From assembly GCA_963835885.1 (NCBI GenBank), contig CAWIHF010000006.1, positions 62,001-126,000 on the forward strand: a stretch of DNA of 64,000 nucleotides, given 5' to 3'. Numbering within the stretch: position 1 is the stretch's first letter; each line of letters opens with the position of its first letter. This document shows, one piece after another, positions 20,808-30,279 of the stretch. The translations under genes and the position numbers were made by a program. The stretch is from Roseiarcus sp963835885 (GTDB taxonomy: Bacteria; Pseudomonadota; Alphaproteobacteria; Rhizobiales; Beijerinckiaceae). Below the pieces are notes generated by a model that was not told where the DNA came from, did not search any database, and saw only the letters and a program-made list of their open reading frames with translations.

Positions 20808-21917
20808 ATGTATCACACAGCCAATGTCCGGCAGGGACCCGGAAGCGTCGAACTGCCGCGCAGCCGCGCGCCGGTCGTCAAGGCGGACGCCCTTCTTTAC
20901 GCCCATTTCGAACGCCCCGACCTGAACCAGGCGCGGGACTATCTGGTCGACTTCGGTTTGCTGGTTGTCGCGCAGAGCGAGGACGACCTCTTTCTGCGCG
21001 GAACCGGCTCGACGCCCTACATCTATCGCGTCAGTCGCGGCGGCGCGGCGCGGTTCATCGGGTTCGGACTGTCGGTTCCTTCGGCCGAGGACCTGAAGAC
21101 GCTGGCGAAGGCGTCGGGCCGTACCGTCGAAACGGCCGACGGGCCGGGCGGCGGCGCCGTCGTGCGGCTCGTTGACCCGCTGGGGGTCGCGGTCTCTGTG
21201 CATCACGGCTTCGCTGCGGTCGCGCCGCAGGCGGTTCGCGCGCCCATTCCCCACAATGCTCCGAACCAGACGGTTCGCGTCAACGACACCCAGCGGCCGG
21301 CGCTCGCGCCGCCGCAGGTGACCAAGCTCGGCCACCTCGTGCTCGAGACGCCCGACTTCGACCGCAGCGCCCGCTGGTACATGGACACGCTCGGCTTCCT
21401 TCCGTCCGACGTGATGTGCCTTGAGGACGGAACTCCGGTCGGGTCGTTCATGCGGCTCGACCGCGGCCACGAGCCGGCCGACCATCATACGCTGTTCGTC
21501 GCGACCGGCCTCGAATCGAAGGTCGACCATGTCGCCTTCGAGGTCGTCGATCTCGATGCGGTGGAGATGGGTCAGCAGATCCTGATGGCGAAGCGCTACC
21601 GCCACGCCTGGGGCGTCGGCCGGCATCTGCTCGGCAGCCAGATCTTCGACTATTGGCGCGATCCCTGGGGCCAGAAGCACGAGCACTACGCCGACGGCGA
21701 CCTGTTCGACGCCGCCCAGCCGCCCGGCTACCACGTGCTCGACCGCGCGGGCCTCTATCAGTGGGGCCCCGACCTGCCGGACGACTTCATCGACGCCAGG
21801 CTCACGCCACGCCGGCTCCTCAACGTGCTCAAGCTGGCGGTCAGTGACAGGCCGCGGCTCAAGAAGATGCTTGCGCTGAAAAGCAGCGTCGCCAAGCCCG
21901 CTCGCCCATGGCGATGA
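20808..21917 (+). CDS. VOC-superfamily extradiol ring-cleavage dioxygenase
   Basis: The 369-residue protein has two vicinal-oxygen-chelate modules. The C-terminal module shows type I extradiol Fe(II) ligands: His in KLGHLVLETPDF, His in SKVDHVAFEV, and Glu in QKHEHYADGD. It should cleave a catechol made by the flavin hydroxylase and deliver a meta-cleavage product to the FAH-family hydrolase. A GAGAGGAGA ribosome site precedes ATG 20808. Its stop overlaps the upstream-most possible start of the CoA ligase, so the genes form one operon. No lesions are visible. Confidence 0.82.
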   Translation: MYHTANVRQGPGSVELPRSRAPVVKADALLYAHFERPDLNQARDYLVDFGLLVVAQSEDDLFLRGTGSTPYIYRVSRGGAARFIGFGLSVPSAEDLKTLAKASGRTVETADGPGGGAVVRLVDPLGVAVSVHHGFAAVAPQAVRAPIPHNAPNQTVRVNDTQRPALAPPQVTKLGHLVLETPDFDRSARWYMDTLGFLPSDVMCLEDGTPVGSFMRLDRGHEPADHHTLFVATGLESKVDHVAFEVVDLDAVEMGQQILMAKRYRHAWGVGRHLLGSQIFDYWRDPWGQKHEHYADGDLFDAAQPPGYHVLDRAGLYQWGPDLPDDFIDARLTPRRLLNVLKLAVSDRPRLKKMLALKSSVAKPARPWR

Positions 21918-23876
21918 TTCTCCCGTTGGCGGCCTCGGCCCGGCCACGGTCGACTTTTCCAGAGGAACCTCACGTGCCGGTCCGAAACCACTCCGATATC
22001 GCGGCGATCGAAGCCATTTCGCTCTCGGAGCGGGCGCTGCCCGAGAGTTCCTATGCGGCTCTCGTCGACGCCTCGAAGCGGAGCCCCGACGCTCGGGCGC
22101 TCTCCTTCTTCCTGTCGGCCGACCGGCTCGACGAGGCGCATGTCTGGACCTACGCCGAGCTTGTGGCGGACGTGACGCGCGCGGCGAACGTCTTCGCCGC
22201 CCTCGGCGTCGCGGCCGATCGCCCGGTGGCCTATATGCTGCCCAACCTTCCGGAGACCCACTTTGCGATCTGGGGCGGCGAGGCCGTCGGCGCAGCGCTC
22301 GCCGTCAATCCGATGCTCGAACCGAAACAGGTTGCCGACATCCTGCGCTTCGCCCGCGCTTCGATCCTCGTCACGCTCGCTCCGGCATTGAACGTCAAGG
22401 CGTTGTCAGGCCTCGCCGATGAGCTTGCCTCGCTTCCCGACTTGAGCGCGATCGCCTTCGTCGACATGGCCGACTACCTCGACGGCGAGAAGCGCGGGGC
22501 CGCGCGTGCCTCGATCGAGGATGCCGCGGCCGGCTCGCGGCTAAAGCTCGTCAACCTGCGCGAAGCGATGCGCGAGCAGCCTTCAGCCCGGCTGGTCCCG
22601 CCGCGGACGATACGAGCCGACGACATTGCCTCCTACTTCTGCACCGGCGGAACGACTGGGGCGCCGAAGATTGCGGTGCGGACGCATCGAAACGAGGTGT
22701 TCGAACTCATGGGCCGTTTCGAAGGCGATGGAGACCGACGGCGAGCCTGAAACCGTCCTCTGCGGCTTGCCCTTGTTCCACGCGAACGGTCAGCTCGTCA
22801 CCGGACTTCAGCCATGGATGCGCGGCGACCATCTCGTTATCGCCACCCCCGAGGGCTATCGGGGAAAGAACGTCATCGCGCGTTTCTGGGAGATCGTATC
22901 GCGCTACCGGGTTACGATGTTCTCGGGCGTTCCCACCCTTTACGCAGCCCTGATGCAGACGCCGGTCGGCGACAGCGACATCTCCAGTCTCCACTTCGCG
23001 ATCTGCGGCGCGGCGCCGATGCCGGCGGCCCTCATCCGCGCCTTCGAAGCAAAGACGGACGTGAAGATTCTCGAAGGCTACGGCCTGACCGAAGGCGCCT
23101 GCGTTTCGTCGGTCAATCCGGCGGCCGGCGAGCGGCGCGCGGGCTCGATCGGCCTGCCCATCCCCTATCAGCGGATGGAAGCCATCGTGTTGGACGGCGA
23201 CGGGCGCTTTCACCGAATGGCCGACGTCGACGAGGTCGGCGTCATCGCGATCAGCGGGCCCAATGTCTTCAACGGCTATCTCGACCCCCGCCACAACGCC
23301 GGCGTCTTTCTCGACATCGACGGCGAGCGCTGGCTCAACACCGGGGATCTCGGCCGACGCGACGCTGACGGTTATTTCTGGCTGACCGGGCGCAAGAAGG
23401 AGCTGATCATCCGGGGAGGACACAATATCGATCCCAAAACCATCGAGGAGGCGCTGACGGGCCATCCGGGCGTCGCTTTGGCTGCGGCGATTGGAAGTCC
23501 TGACGCCTACGCCGGCGAGATGCCTGTCGCCTACGTTCAGCTGAAGCCGGGCGCGACAGTCACCGAGCAGGAGCTGCTGGAGCACGCCGCCAAAACCATT
23601 CCGGAACGGGCGGCGATCCCGAAGCGGATCAGGATCTCCCTGTCGCTGCCGCTGACGGCGGTTGGGAAACTGCTCAAGCCGGCGCTCATCGAGCGCGAGA
23701 TCGAGGAGACCGTCCGCGCCGAGGCGGAGCGGGTCGGGGCGACGGTCATATCCGTCACAGTCGATCGCGACCCCAATGCTGGCCTGAGGGCGATCGTCAG
23801 GGCTGCCGCAGGCGCGGAGAAGATGAAAGAAGCTCTCGGCCGGTACGCTTTCCGGTCGGACGTAAGTCAGGGATGA
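21908..23876 (+). CDS. AMP-forming acyl-CoA synthetase, one frameshift
   Basis: ANL-superfamily ligase of about 655 residues. Signature motifs include YFCTGGTTGAPKIAVRTH (P-loop-like AMP motif), EGYGLTEG, WLNTGDLGRRDADGYFWLTG, the hinge GRKKELIIRGGHNIDP, and the C-terminal catalytic lysine region PLTAVGKLLKPAL. It would activate an aromatic or short/medium-chain acid released by ring cleavage. A frame change near 22,712 (after NEVFELMG, resuming AVSKAMETDGEPETVLCG) splits it. The start may instead be GTG 21974 (VPVRNHSDIAA). Its stop overlaps the next gene by ATGA. Confidence 0.82.
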
Positions 23877-24784
23877 AGCTGGAAATGGCAATCGCGCCGA
23901 CCCGACTGCTTGCGATGTGCCTCGGGCCTGAGGCGGGAGGCGCCTTCGAGATTCGCGAAGTCCCGCGCCGGGGCCCGGGTCCGGATGAAATCGATATTGC
24001 GGTCGAAGCCGCCTCGGTCAATCCCATCGACGTCCGGCGCGCAGCCGGGTACGGCCGGCGGCTCTTGTCTCTCATGGGAGCGTCCCGGTTTCCGATGACG
24101 CTCGGCAATGATTTCGCCGGCGTGGTCGCCGCCGTGGGCTCGGGTCGCGCGCCGGACTTCGCAATCGGAGAACGCGTCTACGGAGTGAAGCCCCCTTCGA
24201 GAGAAGGAACGCACGCCTCCCATGTGCTCGTAAAGGCCGCCCACACAAGGAAGGCGCCGGCGAACCGGGAGCTGCAGGACGTCGCCGCGGTACCCTACAG
24301 CTTCGTCACGATGTGGCTGGCCGCGGCGGGGCCGGCGTTACCCGTCAGAACGCCGAGGGAAAGGAAATTCTTGTCCATGGCGCTGCCGGCGGCTTGGGAA
24401 CGTTGGCCTTGCAGACCCTCTCCGAATGGGGAGCGCGCGTCACCGCGATCGCCAAGGAGCCCGACCTGCCCGCCTGCCTCCAAGCGGGCGCCGCCAAGAC
24501 GGTCGAACGCGAACGCAATCCATTCGCGAATTTGAGAGGCTCGTTCGACGCGACGCTCAACTTCGCCACCTGGGACGATGAGGCGAACTTGCTTTGGTGC
24601 CTGCGCGCGGGCGCGCTGGGCCATGCGACCACCGTCCATCCTCTGGTGCAAAGCTTCGACGAGCGGGGTTGGATCCGCGGCGCCCTTGGCGTTATCCAAC
24701 AAAAGCGGAAGATGCGCGCCGCTTTGCCCAGAGGAGCACGCAATTATGCGTGGATCCTGTTTCGACCGCAAGCGGACGCGCTTT
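23873..24784 (+). pseudogene. zinc-type quinone oxidoreductase, 5' part, split by nested IS block
   Basis: MDR-family NADPH:quinone reductase/alcohol dehydrogenase: GroES-like N-terminus (PDEIDIAVEAASVNPIDVRR, TLGNDFAGVVAAVGSG) and Rossmann part ILVHGAAGGLGTLALQTLS. One frame change occurs near 24,325. The gene is cut at codon ...RPQADAL-T by 6.9 kb of insertion sequences. Removing 24785-31694 rejoins it exactly in frame with a conserved C-terminus at 31695-31828, giving about 348 residues, the normal family length. It is the last gene of the aromatic operon, overlapping the CoA ligase by four bases. Confidence 0.82.
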
Positions 24785-24866
24785 CACTGTCGGTAGCAGA
24801 TGATATGTCCGGTTTAGGGAGCGCACGATCTGTCCGGTAGCCTCGGCCCTTTTTGGAGGGGGTTGG

Positions 24867-26042
24867 ATGCGCCGGACGGAAGCCCTTCAGGGTGTGCGTA
24901 TGATGAGGTTTCTGGACATTTTGGGCCGCTACGAGGCGGCGGAGTTCAATCAGTTGGAAGCAGCGGCGTTGCTTGGGGTGAGCGAGCGGACGTTTCGGCG
25001 CTGGCAGGCGCGTTACGAGGAGGACGGCGAGGCTGGGTTACTGGACCGGCGGCTTGGCAAGGCGTCTGGGAAGCGGGTTCCGGTCGACCGGGAGCAGGAG
25101 GTCGAGGCGCTTTACCGACAGCGTTATGCGGGGTTCCGAGCCAAGCACTTCCATGAGCACCTGGTGAAGGATCACGGTTTCGCCTGGGGCTACACGTGGA
25201 CCAAGACGTTTCTGCAGTCGCGCGGGCTTTTGCCGAAGGCGCCGCGCAAGGGCGCGCATCGCCGGAAGCGGGAGCGCCGGCCGTTGCCGGGGATGATGCT
25301 GCATCAGGACGGCTCGCGACACGTCTGGCTCGAAGGCCAGCCGGCGCTCGATCTCATTGCGACGTTGGACGACGCGACCGGGGCGATCTATTCGGCGGTT
25401 CTGGTCGAGGAGGAGGGTACGGCTTCGACGTTCCGGGCGCTGAAAGAGACGTTCGGGGCCCACGGGCTGCCGATGAGCCTCTATACGGATCGCGGTTCAC
25501 ACTACTTCCATACCGCCGAGGCGGGCGGCAAGATCGACCGCAGCCGCCTGACGCAGGTGGGCCGGGCGCTCGAGCAACTCGGCGTCGAGCATATCGGGGC
25601 CTATTCGCCGCAGGCGCGCGGGCGCTCGGAGCGGGCGTTCCAGACCTTGCAGGAGCGGCTGGTGAAGGAGCTCAAGCTCGCCGGGATCACGGCGATCGAG
25701 GCGGCCAACGCGTTCATCCGCGAGGTCTATCTGCCCGCCCACAACGAGCGCTTCGCGGTCGCGCCGGCGCAGCCCGGTTCGGCCTTCACCCCGATCCCGG
25801 GCGTCGACCTCGATGAGATCCTGTGCGTGCAGGAGGAGCGCCAGGTCGGCAACGACAATTGCGTGTCCTACCGCACGCTCAAACTGCAGATCCCGGAGAG
25901 CCCGCTGCGGCCGCACTTCGTCAAGGCGAGGGTCAAGGTCCATCACTATCCCGATGGCTCGCACGCCGTCTTTTACGGCCCGCGCTGCATCGGCCGCTAC
26001 GACCAGAAAGGAGCGATCCGGGACGCGAAAAACGCCGCTTAA
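24867..26042 (+). CDS. ISNCY-family transposase (rve/DDE integrase core)
   Basis: The 391-residue protein has an N-terminal helix-turn-helix (QLEAAALLGVSERTFRRWQA, RYEEDGEAGLLDRRLG). A basic linker (RKGAHRRKRERRPLPGMMLH) leads to a retroviral-type integrase core with acidic residues in LHQDGSR, LDLIATLDDAT, MSLYTDRGSHYF and the GRSERAFQTLQ region. It mediates cut-and-paste or copy-paste of its own element. The gene is full length and undamaged, unlike most transposases in this window, so this element may still be mobile. Confidence 0.85.
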   Translation: MRRTEALQGVRMMRFLDILGRYEAAEFNQLEAAALLGVSERTFRRWQARYEEDGEAGLLDRRLGKASGKRVPVDREQEVEALYRQRYAGFRAKHFHEHLVKDHGFAWGYTWTKTFLQSRGLLPKAPRKGAHRRKRERRPLPGMMLHQDGSRHVWLEGQPALDLIATLDDATGAIYSAVLVEEEGTASTFRALKETFGAHGLPMSLYTDRGSHYFHTAEAGGKIDRSRLTQVGRALEQLGVEHIGAYSPQARGRSERAFQTLQERLVKELKLAGITAIEAANAFIREVYLPAHNERFAVAPAQPGSAFTPIPGVDLDEILCVQEERQVGNDNCVSYRTLKLQIPESPLRPHFVKARVKVHHYPDGSHAVFYGPRCIGRYDQKGAIRDAKNAA

Positions 26043-26059
26043 ATCCGCTCGGTGGCGCG

Positions 26060-26107
26060 CCTGTGGGACTGTGGACAACGCAAACGCGTTGCCCACAGTC
26101 CCACAGG
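26060..26107. repeat. 22-bp-arm hairpin inside the ISNCY element
   Basis: Arms at 26060-26081 and 26086-26107 are complementary with one mismatch around a 4-base AAAC loop. They begin CCTGTGGGACTGTGG and end CCACAGTCCCACAGG. It lies 18 bases after the transposase stop, so it could be an intrinsic terminator stem (no clear T tract follows) or a recognition structure near the right end of the element. Confidence 0.7.
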
Positions 26108-26440
26108 GAGAACAGAAGCAGAAGAAGCGGACATTTGATGTGCTACCAAAACCGGACAAGTTAATTCGCTATCGACAGCGGACGCGCTTTCCACAATTCC
26201 CGAACAAATCACCGCGCGCGCCGGTGCGTGACCGATTTTGCGGTCGTTGACGGGTTCGAATGTCACAATCCCGAGGGGTCGATCACCTCCTGACGTTCGT
26301 CGACACGCATGGCGAGTCCGGCGATGACTGCGTGCAACCGGAGCGAGTCGGGCTCGCCTGACGCGGGCGCGGGGCGTCGTCGCCGCGCCAGGGAACGCCA
26401 CGCGATATCAGGTCGACGCTCGGCAGCGCGCGGTTTGGGC

Positions 26441-26647
26441 TCATCCGGCCGGTTCTTGCGCCAGCGCCCGGATCCTTTGGCGGGCGTCGAGGAGGGTGGC
26501 CAGCGCTTCGGCCCCGCCGCCCAGACGAATGATCAGCTGGCGGGCGTGGCTGACCACCCATCCGGGCAGGCCGATCAGATGAAAGCGCAGCGCCTTCATG
26601 CGTTTGGCCGCCCATCTCTCGCCCAGCGCGAGACGCTTCATCGCGGC
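26441..26647 (-). pseudogene. IS1380 transposase copy 1, C-terminal 68 residues
   Basis: The frame reads AAMKRLALGERWAAKRMKAL and RFHLIGLPGWVVSHARQLI to the stop at 26441. It directly continues the N-terminal part that ends ...LAFNVN at 30280. The GTT triplet at both junctions makes the exact crossover ambiguous by about three bases. Bases 26192-26440 hold the element's 3' flank and no gene. Confidence 0.78.
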
Positions 26648-26716
26648 GTTTAGAGTCTCGCCTCTGGGATCCGTAAACCCCTCGCCTTTAGGCGACCGGG
26701 ATGCGACACTGCGGGT

Positions 26717-26885
26717 ATGCAAGATGCGAAGCCCGGCAGTCACACGGTCTGAGACTGCAAGTATCACATCGTGTGGATCACGAAGTACCGGTTTCCTGTA
26801 TTGGGCGGAGATATTGGGCAACGGGCGCGGGAGTTGCTGCGGGAGATTGCGCGGGCGCATGAGATGGTCATCTACGCCGGACGAT
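26717..26885 (+). pseudogene. IS200/IS605 TnpA, N-terminal part
   Basis: The frame reads MQDAKPGSHTV-stop-DCKYHIVWITKYRFPVL, then LREIARAHEMVIYAG. A TGA replaces the codon normally between HTV and DCKYH. Joining 26885 to 29941 (one ACGAT copy removed) gives a continuous frame of 143 codons, with IYAGRSIGNHVDMLIG across the junction. This is the expected length for Y1 transposases. Confidence 0.75.
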
Positions 26886-28310
26886 GATCGGGCCCTGGAT
26901 GGGGATGTCCCGGCGTCTGTTGAAATTCTCGAAGCGGTCGTTGCGCATTGAAATTTAGGCAGCCTCGGTGATTTGAGCAAGCGCCTCGTCGGAAGGCGGC
27001 TGCTGGCCTTGCGTTGCAAGAGCAGCGCGAAGAGCCGGCAGATGCTTGTATGCCTTCAATCGACGGAAGCCCTTGGTTGCTTCCTGCATGGCGGCGGCGG
27101 CCCATCGCAGGGCCATCGAGGGCGAGCGCCAGTATTTGACGTTGCGGCAGACTCGGCGCACCGTGCCCATGACATTCTCGATGATGTTGGTGCAGGCGAG
27201 CGAGCGGCGCAGTTCGCGAGGGAGGCCGAGCCTCGTGACGGTGAGCATCTCGTCGACCCCTTCCAGGATCGAAGCGGAAACGCCGTCCAGTCCGGTTCGA
27301 GACGGCGCGCGAGATTGCGAATGAGCGTTTCGGCCTTTTCGGCGTCGTCCATTTCCCAGGCTTGCCGCAAGACGCGCCGCACCGAAGCATGCATCGATTT
27401 GGGCAACCGCTCCAGAATGTTGCGCGCCTTGTGAATCTGGCAACGCTGGATCGCCGCATCGCGTCCGAAGGTGCGGCGGATCGCCTTGGACAGCGCCTTC
27501 GAGCCATCGATGATGAACAGACGTCGCGCGGTTGGATCGAGTTCACGCTCGACGAGATCGTCGATGAGCGCCTGCACCGTCGTCGCGTTTTCGGTCGCGC
27601 CCTCGATGAGGCCGAGCGGATGTTTGTCGCCGTTCGCGTCGACGCCGATCGCCGCGACGAGCAGCATATCCTCGTCCATGTGAATGCCGTCGATCTGGAT
27701 CACCAGCAGATCGAGGTCGTCGAGCCTGGTTTCATCCACGCCTTCATGCGCGCCGCCGACAACGCCACGAAGCGACGGGAGGTCGCCGACTTCGACAGCC
27801 CCGCTCCGTCGGGCGACGGAACGTCTCCCTCGGGCAACCGGACCGAACGCTTGAAACGCCGTGTCGAGACGTTGATCAGCATCTGGTTCATCGCCGATTT
27901 GCCGAGCAAGTCTTCGCTGACGGCGTTCTCCCAACTCGGCAGGACGCGCTCGGCCCCGTCGAGCCCGCGAACCCGTGGGCGCTCCATCTCGACCTTGCCA
28001 CCGTGAAAGCCGATCTTGCCTTTGGTCCGCCCCCAGCGGTGCGCCTGGCGTCGCTCACCCCGCTCGTGGCGCTCGCCACAGACCGCTGTCGCATCCTGCT
28101 CCAGCATCTCGCTCAGCGTCTCAAGCCCGGCGGCAAGGCAAAAGCGTTCAAAGCTGGCCGACATGCTCGCCAGCGCCTCAGCCTTCAACGCGTGCGTGGG
28201 AATTGCGGTCGACGTGATATGCTTCTTCATGGCGTTGCTTTCCTTTCGTGGAATAGCACCCCGAGCCTAAAGGCTCAAGGCGAGCAACGCCGCTCCTCCC
28301 TTTTCAACAT
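26886..28310 (-). mobile_element. IS256-family element, decayed
   Basis: The segment between the ACGAT repeat and the IS66 left end contains one IS256-type transposase frame set. TGTTGAAA occurs in inverted orientation near both limits (about 26,918 and 28,303), consistent with terminal repeats, but I cannot fix the exact ends. The right limit abuts the IS66 left inverted repeat at 28316. Confidence 0.6.
26955..28230 (-). pseudogene. IS256 transposase, two frameshifts
   Basis: Across three frames the gene reads MKKHITSTAIPTHALKAEAL ... GFHGGKVEMERPRVRGLDG and SEDLLGKSAMNQMLINVSTR. After a shift near 27,725 it gives DLLVIQIDGIHMDEDMLLVA, RRLFIIDGSKALSKAIRRTF and HKARNILERLPKSMHASVRR. After a second shift near 27,283 it gives the C-terminus ACTNIIENVMGTVRRVCRNV to ALAQITEAA. 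The first two catalytic Asp regions (QIDG, IIDGSKAL) and the family motif CTNIIEN are recognisable. The total is about 425 residues, normal for IS256. Confidence 0.8.
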
Positions 28311-28315
28311 TCCTC

Positions 28316-29937
28316 GTAACTCCCAAGCTGGTGGCTATGCCGCCAGGGCGCGAATGAGGGCGTGAGGACGAGCGGTCAGGGTCTGGAGGATGTCAGCGTC
28401 GCTTGCGGGCGGTTGCGACGACTGATCGCAGGGCGGCGAAGTCGCAGGCGGCTTCGAAGATGCGAAAGGCGCCGGAGATCTCATCTTGACCTTCATCATG
28501 CGCAGGGCCTGTTCGGCCAGGTTGTTGGTGAAGGGGACGGAGAAGTCGACGAGGAAGCGCAGGACGTCGTCTTTGAACTCGTGCAGTCGGATGAGCAGGT
28601 TGTGTCCGGGGCGGTGTTTTGTCCGACGCGGTTGAGGGATGCCGTTGAAGGCGCGGCAAGTTGCGGTGAAAGGCGAGACCTGGCGCAGGATCTCCCAGTA
28701 GCGGGTGAAGAAGCCTCGAGCGCGGGCGGGGGCAGACTGGTCGCGCCCGCCTCGCGCGTTCTCGACGGCTCGATTGGCCTCGAGCAAGAGATCGCGCATG
28801 GGTGCGGCCCACGGCTCCCGGTCGATCTCGACCAGCGCCTTCAGTTCGCGCAGATGATGGGCGTTGCACAGCGCATGACGGACGTCGGTGAGCCCGGAGT
28901 AAGACTTGAAGCCGTCATGAACCGCGACTCCGCCCGTGAGCCCCTCCGGCATCTCGCCGCGTTTGGCCGACACGCGATAGTGGGTCAGGGTTTCCGTGGC
29001 GACGGTGTGCAGCCATCCTCCGGCGACGCGGAAGCCGGTTTCATCGAGGCAGCGCACCGGCGCTTGCGCCGCGAGCGCCGCGATCTGCGCCGCCACCGGC
29101 GCGAGCGCCGCAGCTGCCGCGCACCCAATCGGCCACGCTTTGCGAGCATAGACGCAATGCTCCGAACAGATCGCCGATCGCTTCGGCGACCCGATCTTCG
29201 GGAATGAGCTGATGGACGTTGAGATAGACCGCCGCCGCCCTGACGCGCTCCCCGTATTGCGCCGGCGAGGCGACGCCCGCGGGAAACGCGGCTTTCGTCT
29301 CTCCGCCGCACGCCGCGCAGCAATAGACCGAGGCCTGATGCTCCGTGACCTCGATCAGCCGGTCAGGCAGATCGAACACCTGCCGCCTCTCCACGTCCCG
29401 CTGCATCGAAACCGTCAGCCCCGCCAGACAAAGCCGGCACGCCTGCGCCTCGTGCCGCACGACCCGATCGGGTTGGGCGACCTGCCGGAGCGTGTCGCCC
29501 TTGTGTCCCGCCTGCCCGCCGCTTTTCTTGTCCGAGCGCCCGCGGAGGCTGCCGGGGATGCGCGGCTTCTTCTTCAGCCCATCGCTCGACGGCGGCTTGG
29601 AACTCGTCGAACTGTCCAAGTCCAGTCGGCGCCGGAGGTCGGCGTTCTCCGCCTGCAATGCCTCGTTCTTGGCTCGCAACGCTTCATTCTCGGCCCGATG
29701 CGTCGCATTGTCCGCGAGATGGGCGGCCCGCAATGCCTCGTTCGCCCGCCGCAGCCACGCGACTTCGCCGCGCAACTGCGAGATGTCGCCTATGAGCGCG
29801 TCGATCGGGTCGCGAATCGTGGCGGGAATGCATCCCACCTCGACTTACACTTCTGCTCTGCGTGTCTCGGTCAATCATCCCCCGGGCCAAAATTCACGCC
29901 GACTGTTGCAGATCGGACTTACCCAGCTTGGGAGTAC
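28316..29937 (-). mobile_element. IS66-family element (TnpC-only type)
   Basis: Inverted repeats GTAACTCCCAAGCTGG (28316-28331) and, complemented from 29923-29937, GTACTCCCAAGCTGG bound a 1.62-kb segment holding only a tnpC gene. The absence of tnpA/tnpB resembles the ISBst12 subgroup of IS66. Flanking 8-mers do not match, because the left neighbour is now IS256. Confidence 0.72.
28335..29838 (-). pseudogene. IS66 transposase TnpC, frameshifted
   Basis: The N-terminal leucine-zipper-like coiled coil (LRRANEALRAAHLADNATHR ... ALRAKNEALQAENADLRRRL) is followed by the helix-turn-helix/TnpB-like linker SSTSSKPPSSDGLKKKPRIP, a zinc-finger segment (CRLCLAGL ... YCCAACGGETK) and the DDE core (VRCLDETGFRVAGGWLH, GGVAVHDGFKSYSGL, PFTNNLAEQALRMMKVKM). 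Frame changes occur near 29,085, 28,487 and 28,400. The true C-terminal frame contains ISGAFRIFEAACDFAALRSV. Confidence 0.8.
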
Positions 29938-30200
29938 GATCAATCGGGAACCACGTGGATATGCTGATAGGGATACCGCCGCACGTGTCGGTGTCTCGGG
30001 CGGTGCAGTATCTCAAAGGGAAGAGCTAGCACAAGTTGCTGTCGGAATATCCGTCGCTTCGCAAACGGTATTGGGGTCAGCATCTCTGGGGTCGAGGCTA
30101 TTGGGTGGCCACGAGCGGCAATGTGACGGACGAGGTGTGGAACAAGTATATCGAGGATCAAAAGCCCGAGATCCCTGACGACAACTTCAAGGTTGTGTAG
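29936..30200 (+). pseudogene. IS200/IS605 TnpA, C-terminal part with altered HUH motif
   Basis: From the duplicated ACGAT the frame reads SIGNHVDMLIGIPPHVSVSR, AVQYLKGKS-stop-HKLLSEY, then RKRYWGQHLWGRGYWVATSG and ends DDNFKVV. Family members have HVHM as the metal-binding HUH motif; here it is HVDM, removing one metal ligand. A TAG also interrupts KGKS-HKLL. This transposase was probably dead before, or soon after, it was split. Confidence 0.75.
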
Positions 30201-30279
30201 GGAGGGCGAGTCGGCCCTTTGGGCCGACCAAATCCGGCTTTAAGCCGTAACTCGAAGCCACCGCCTTTAGGCGGTGGTC

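Larger units (their letters stand above)
24786..26176 (+). mobile_element. ISNCY-type insertion sequence with 15-bp direct repeats
   Basis: The element is about 1.39 kb with related ends: left CTGTCGGTAGC (24787-24797) then TGTCCGGTTT (24806); right complement CTGTCGATAGC then TGTCCGGTTT. It is flanked by AGCGGACGCGCTTTC at 24771-24785 and 26177-26191. The final C of that repeat is the first base of the neighbouring IS1380 element, so this element arrived after IS1380. One transposase gene is intact. Confidence 0.8.
26651..30279 (+). mobile_element. IS200/IS605-family element carrying a second-level insertion
   Basis: Left-end hairpin TCGCCTTTAGGCGA (about 26,682) and right-end hairpin CCACCGCCTTTAGGCGGTGG (30258-30277) are the subterminal structures expected for this single-strand transposing family. 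As is usual for IS200/IS605 there is no target duplication. A TnpA-like gene occupies the element but is split by 3.05 kb of IS256/IS66 DNA at a duplicated ACGAT. Confidence 0.75.

Noticed and set aside
26191..26440. A continuation of the quinone oxidoreductase directly after the ISNCY element (reads ADALSTIPEQ)
   Set aside because: The apparent continuation is only the duplicated target plus the IS1380 end. The true 3' part of the gene is at 31695, where the frame and family C-terminus resume.
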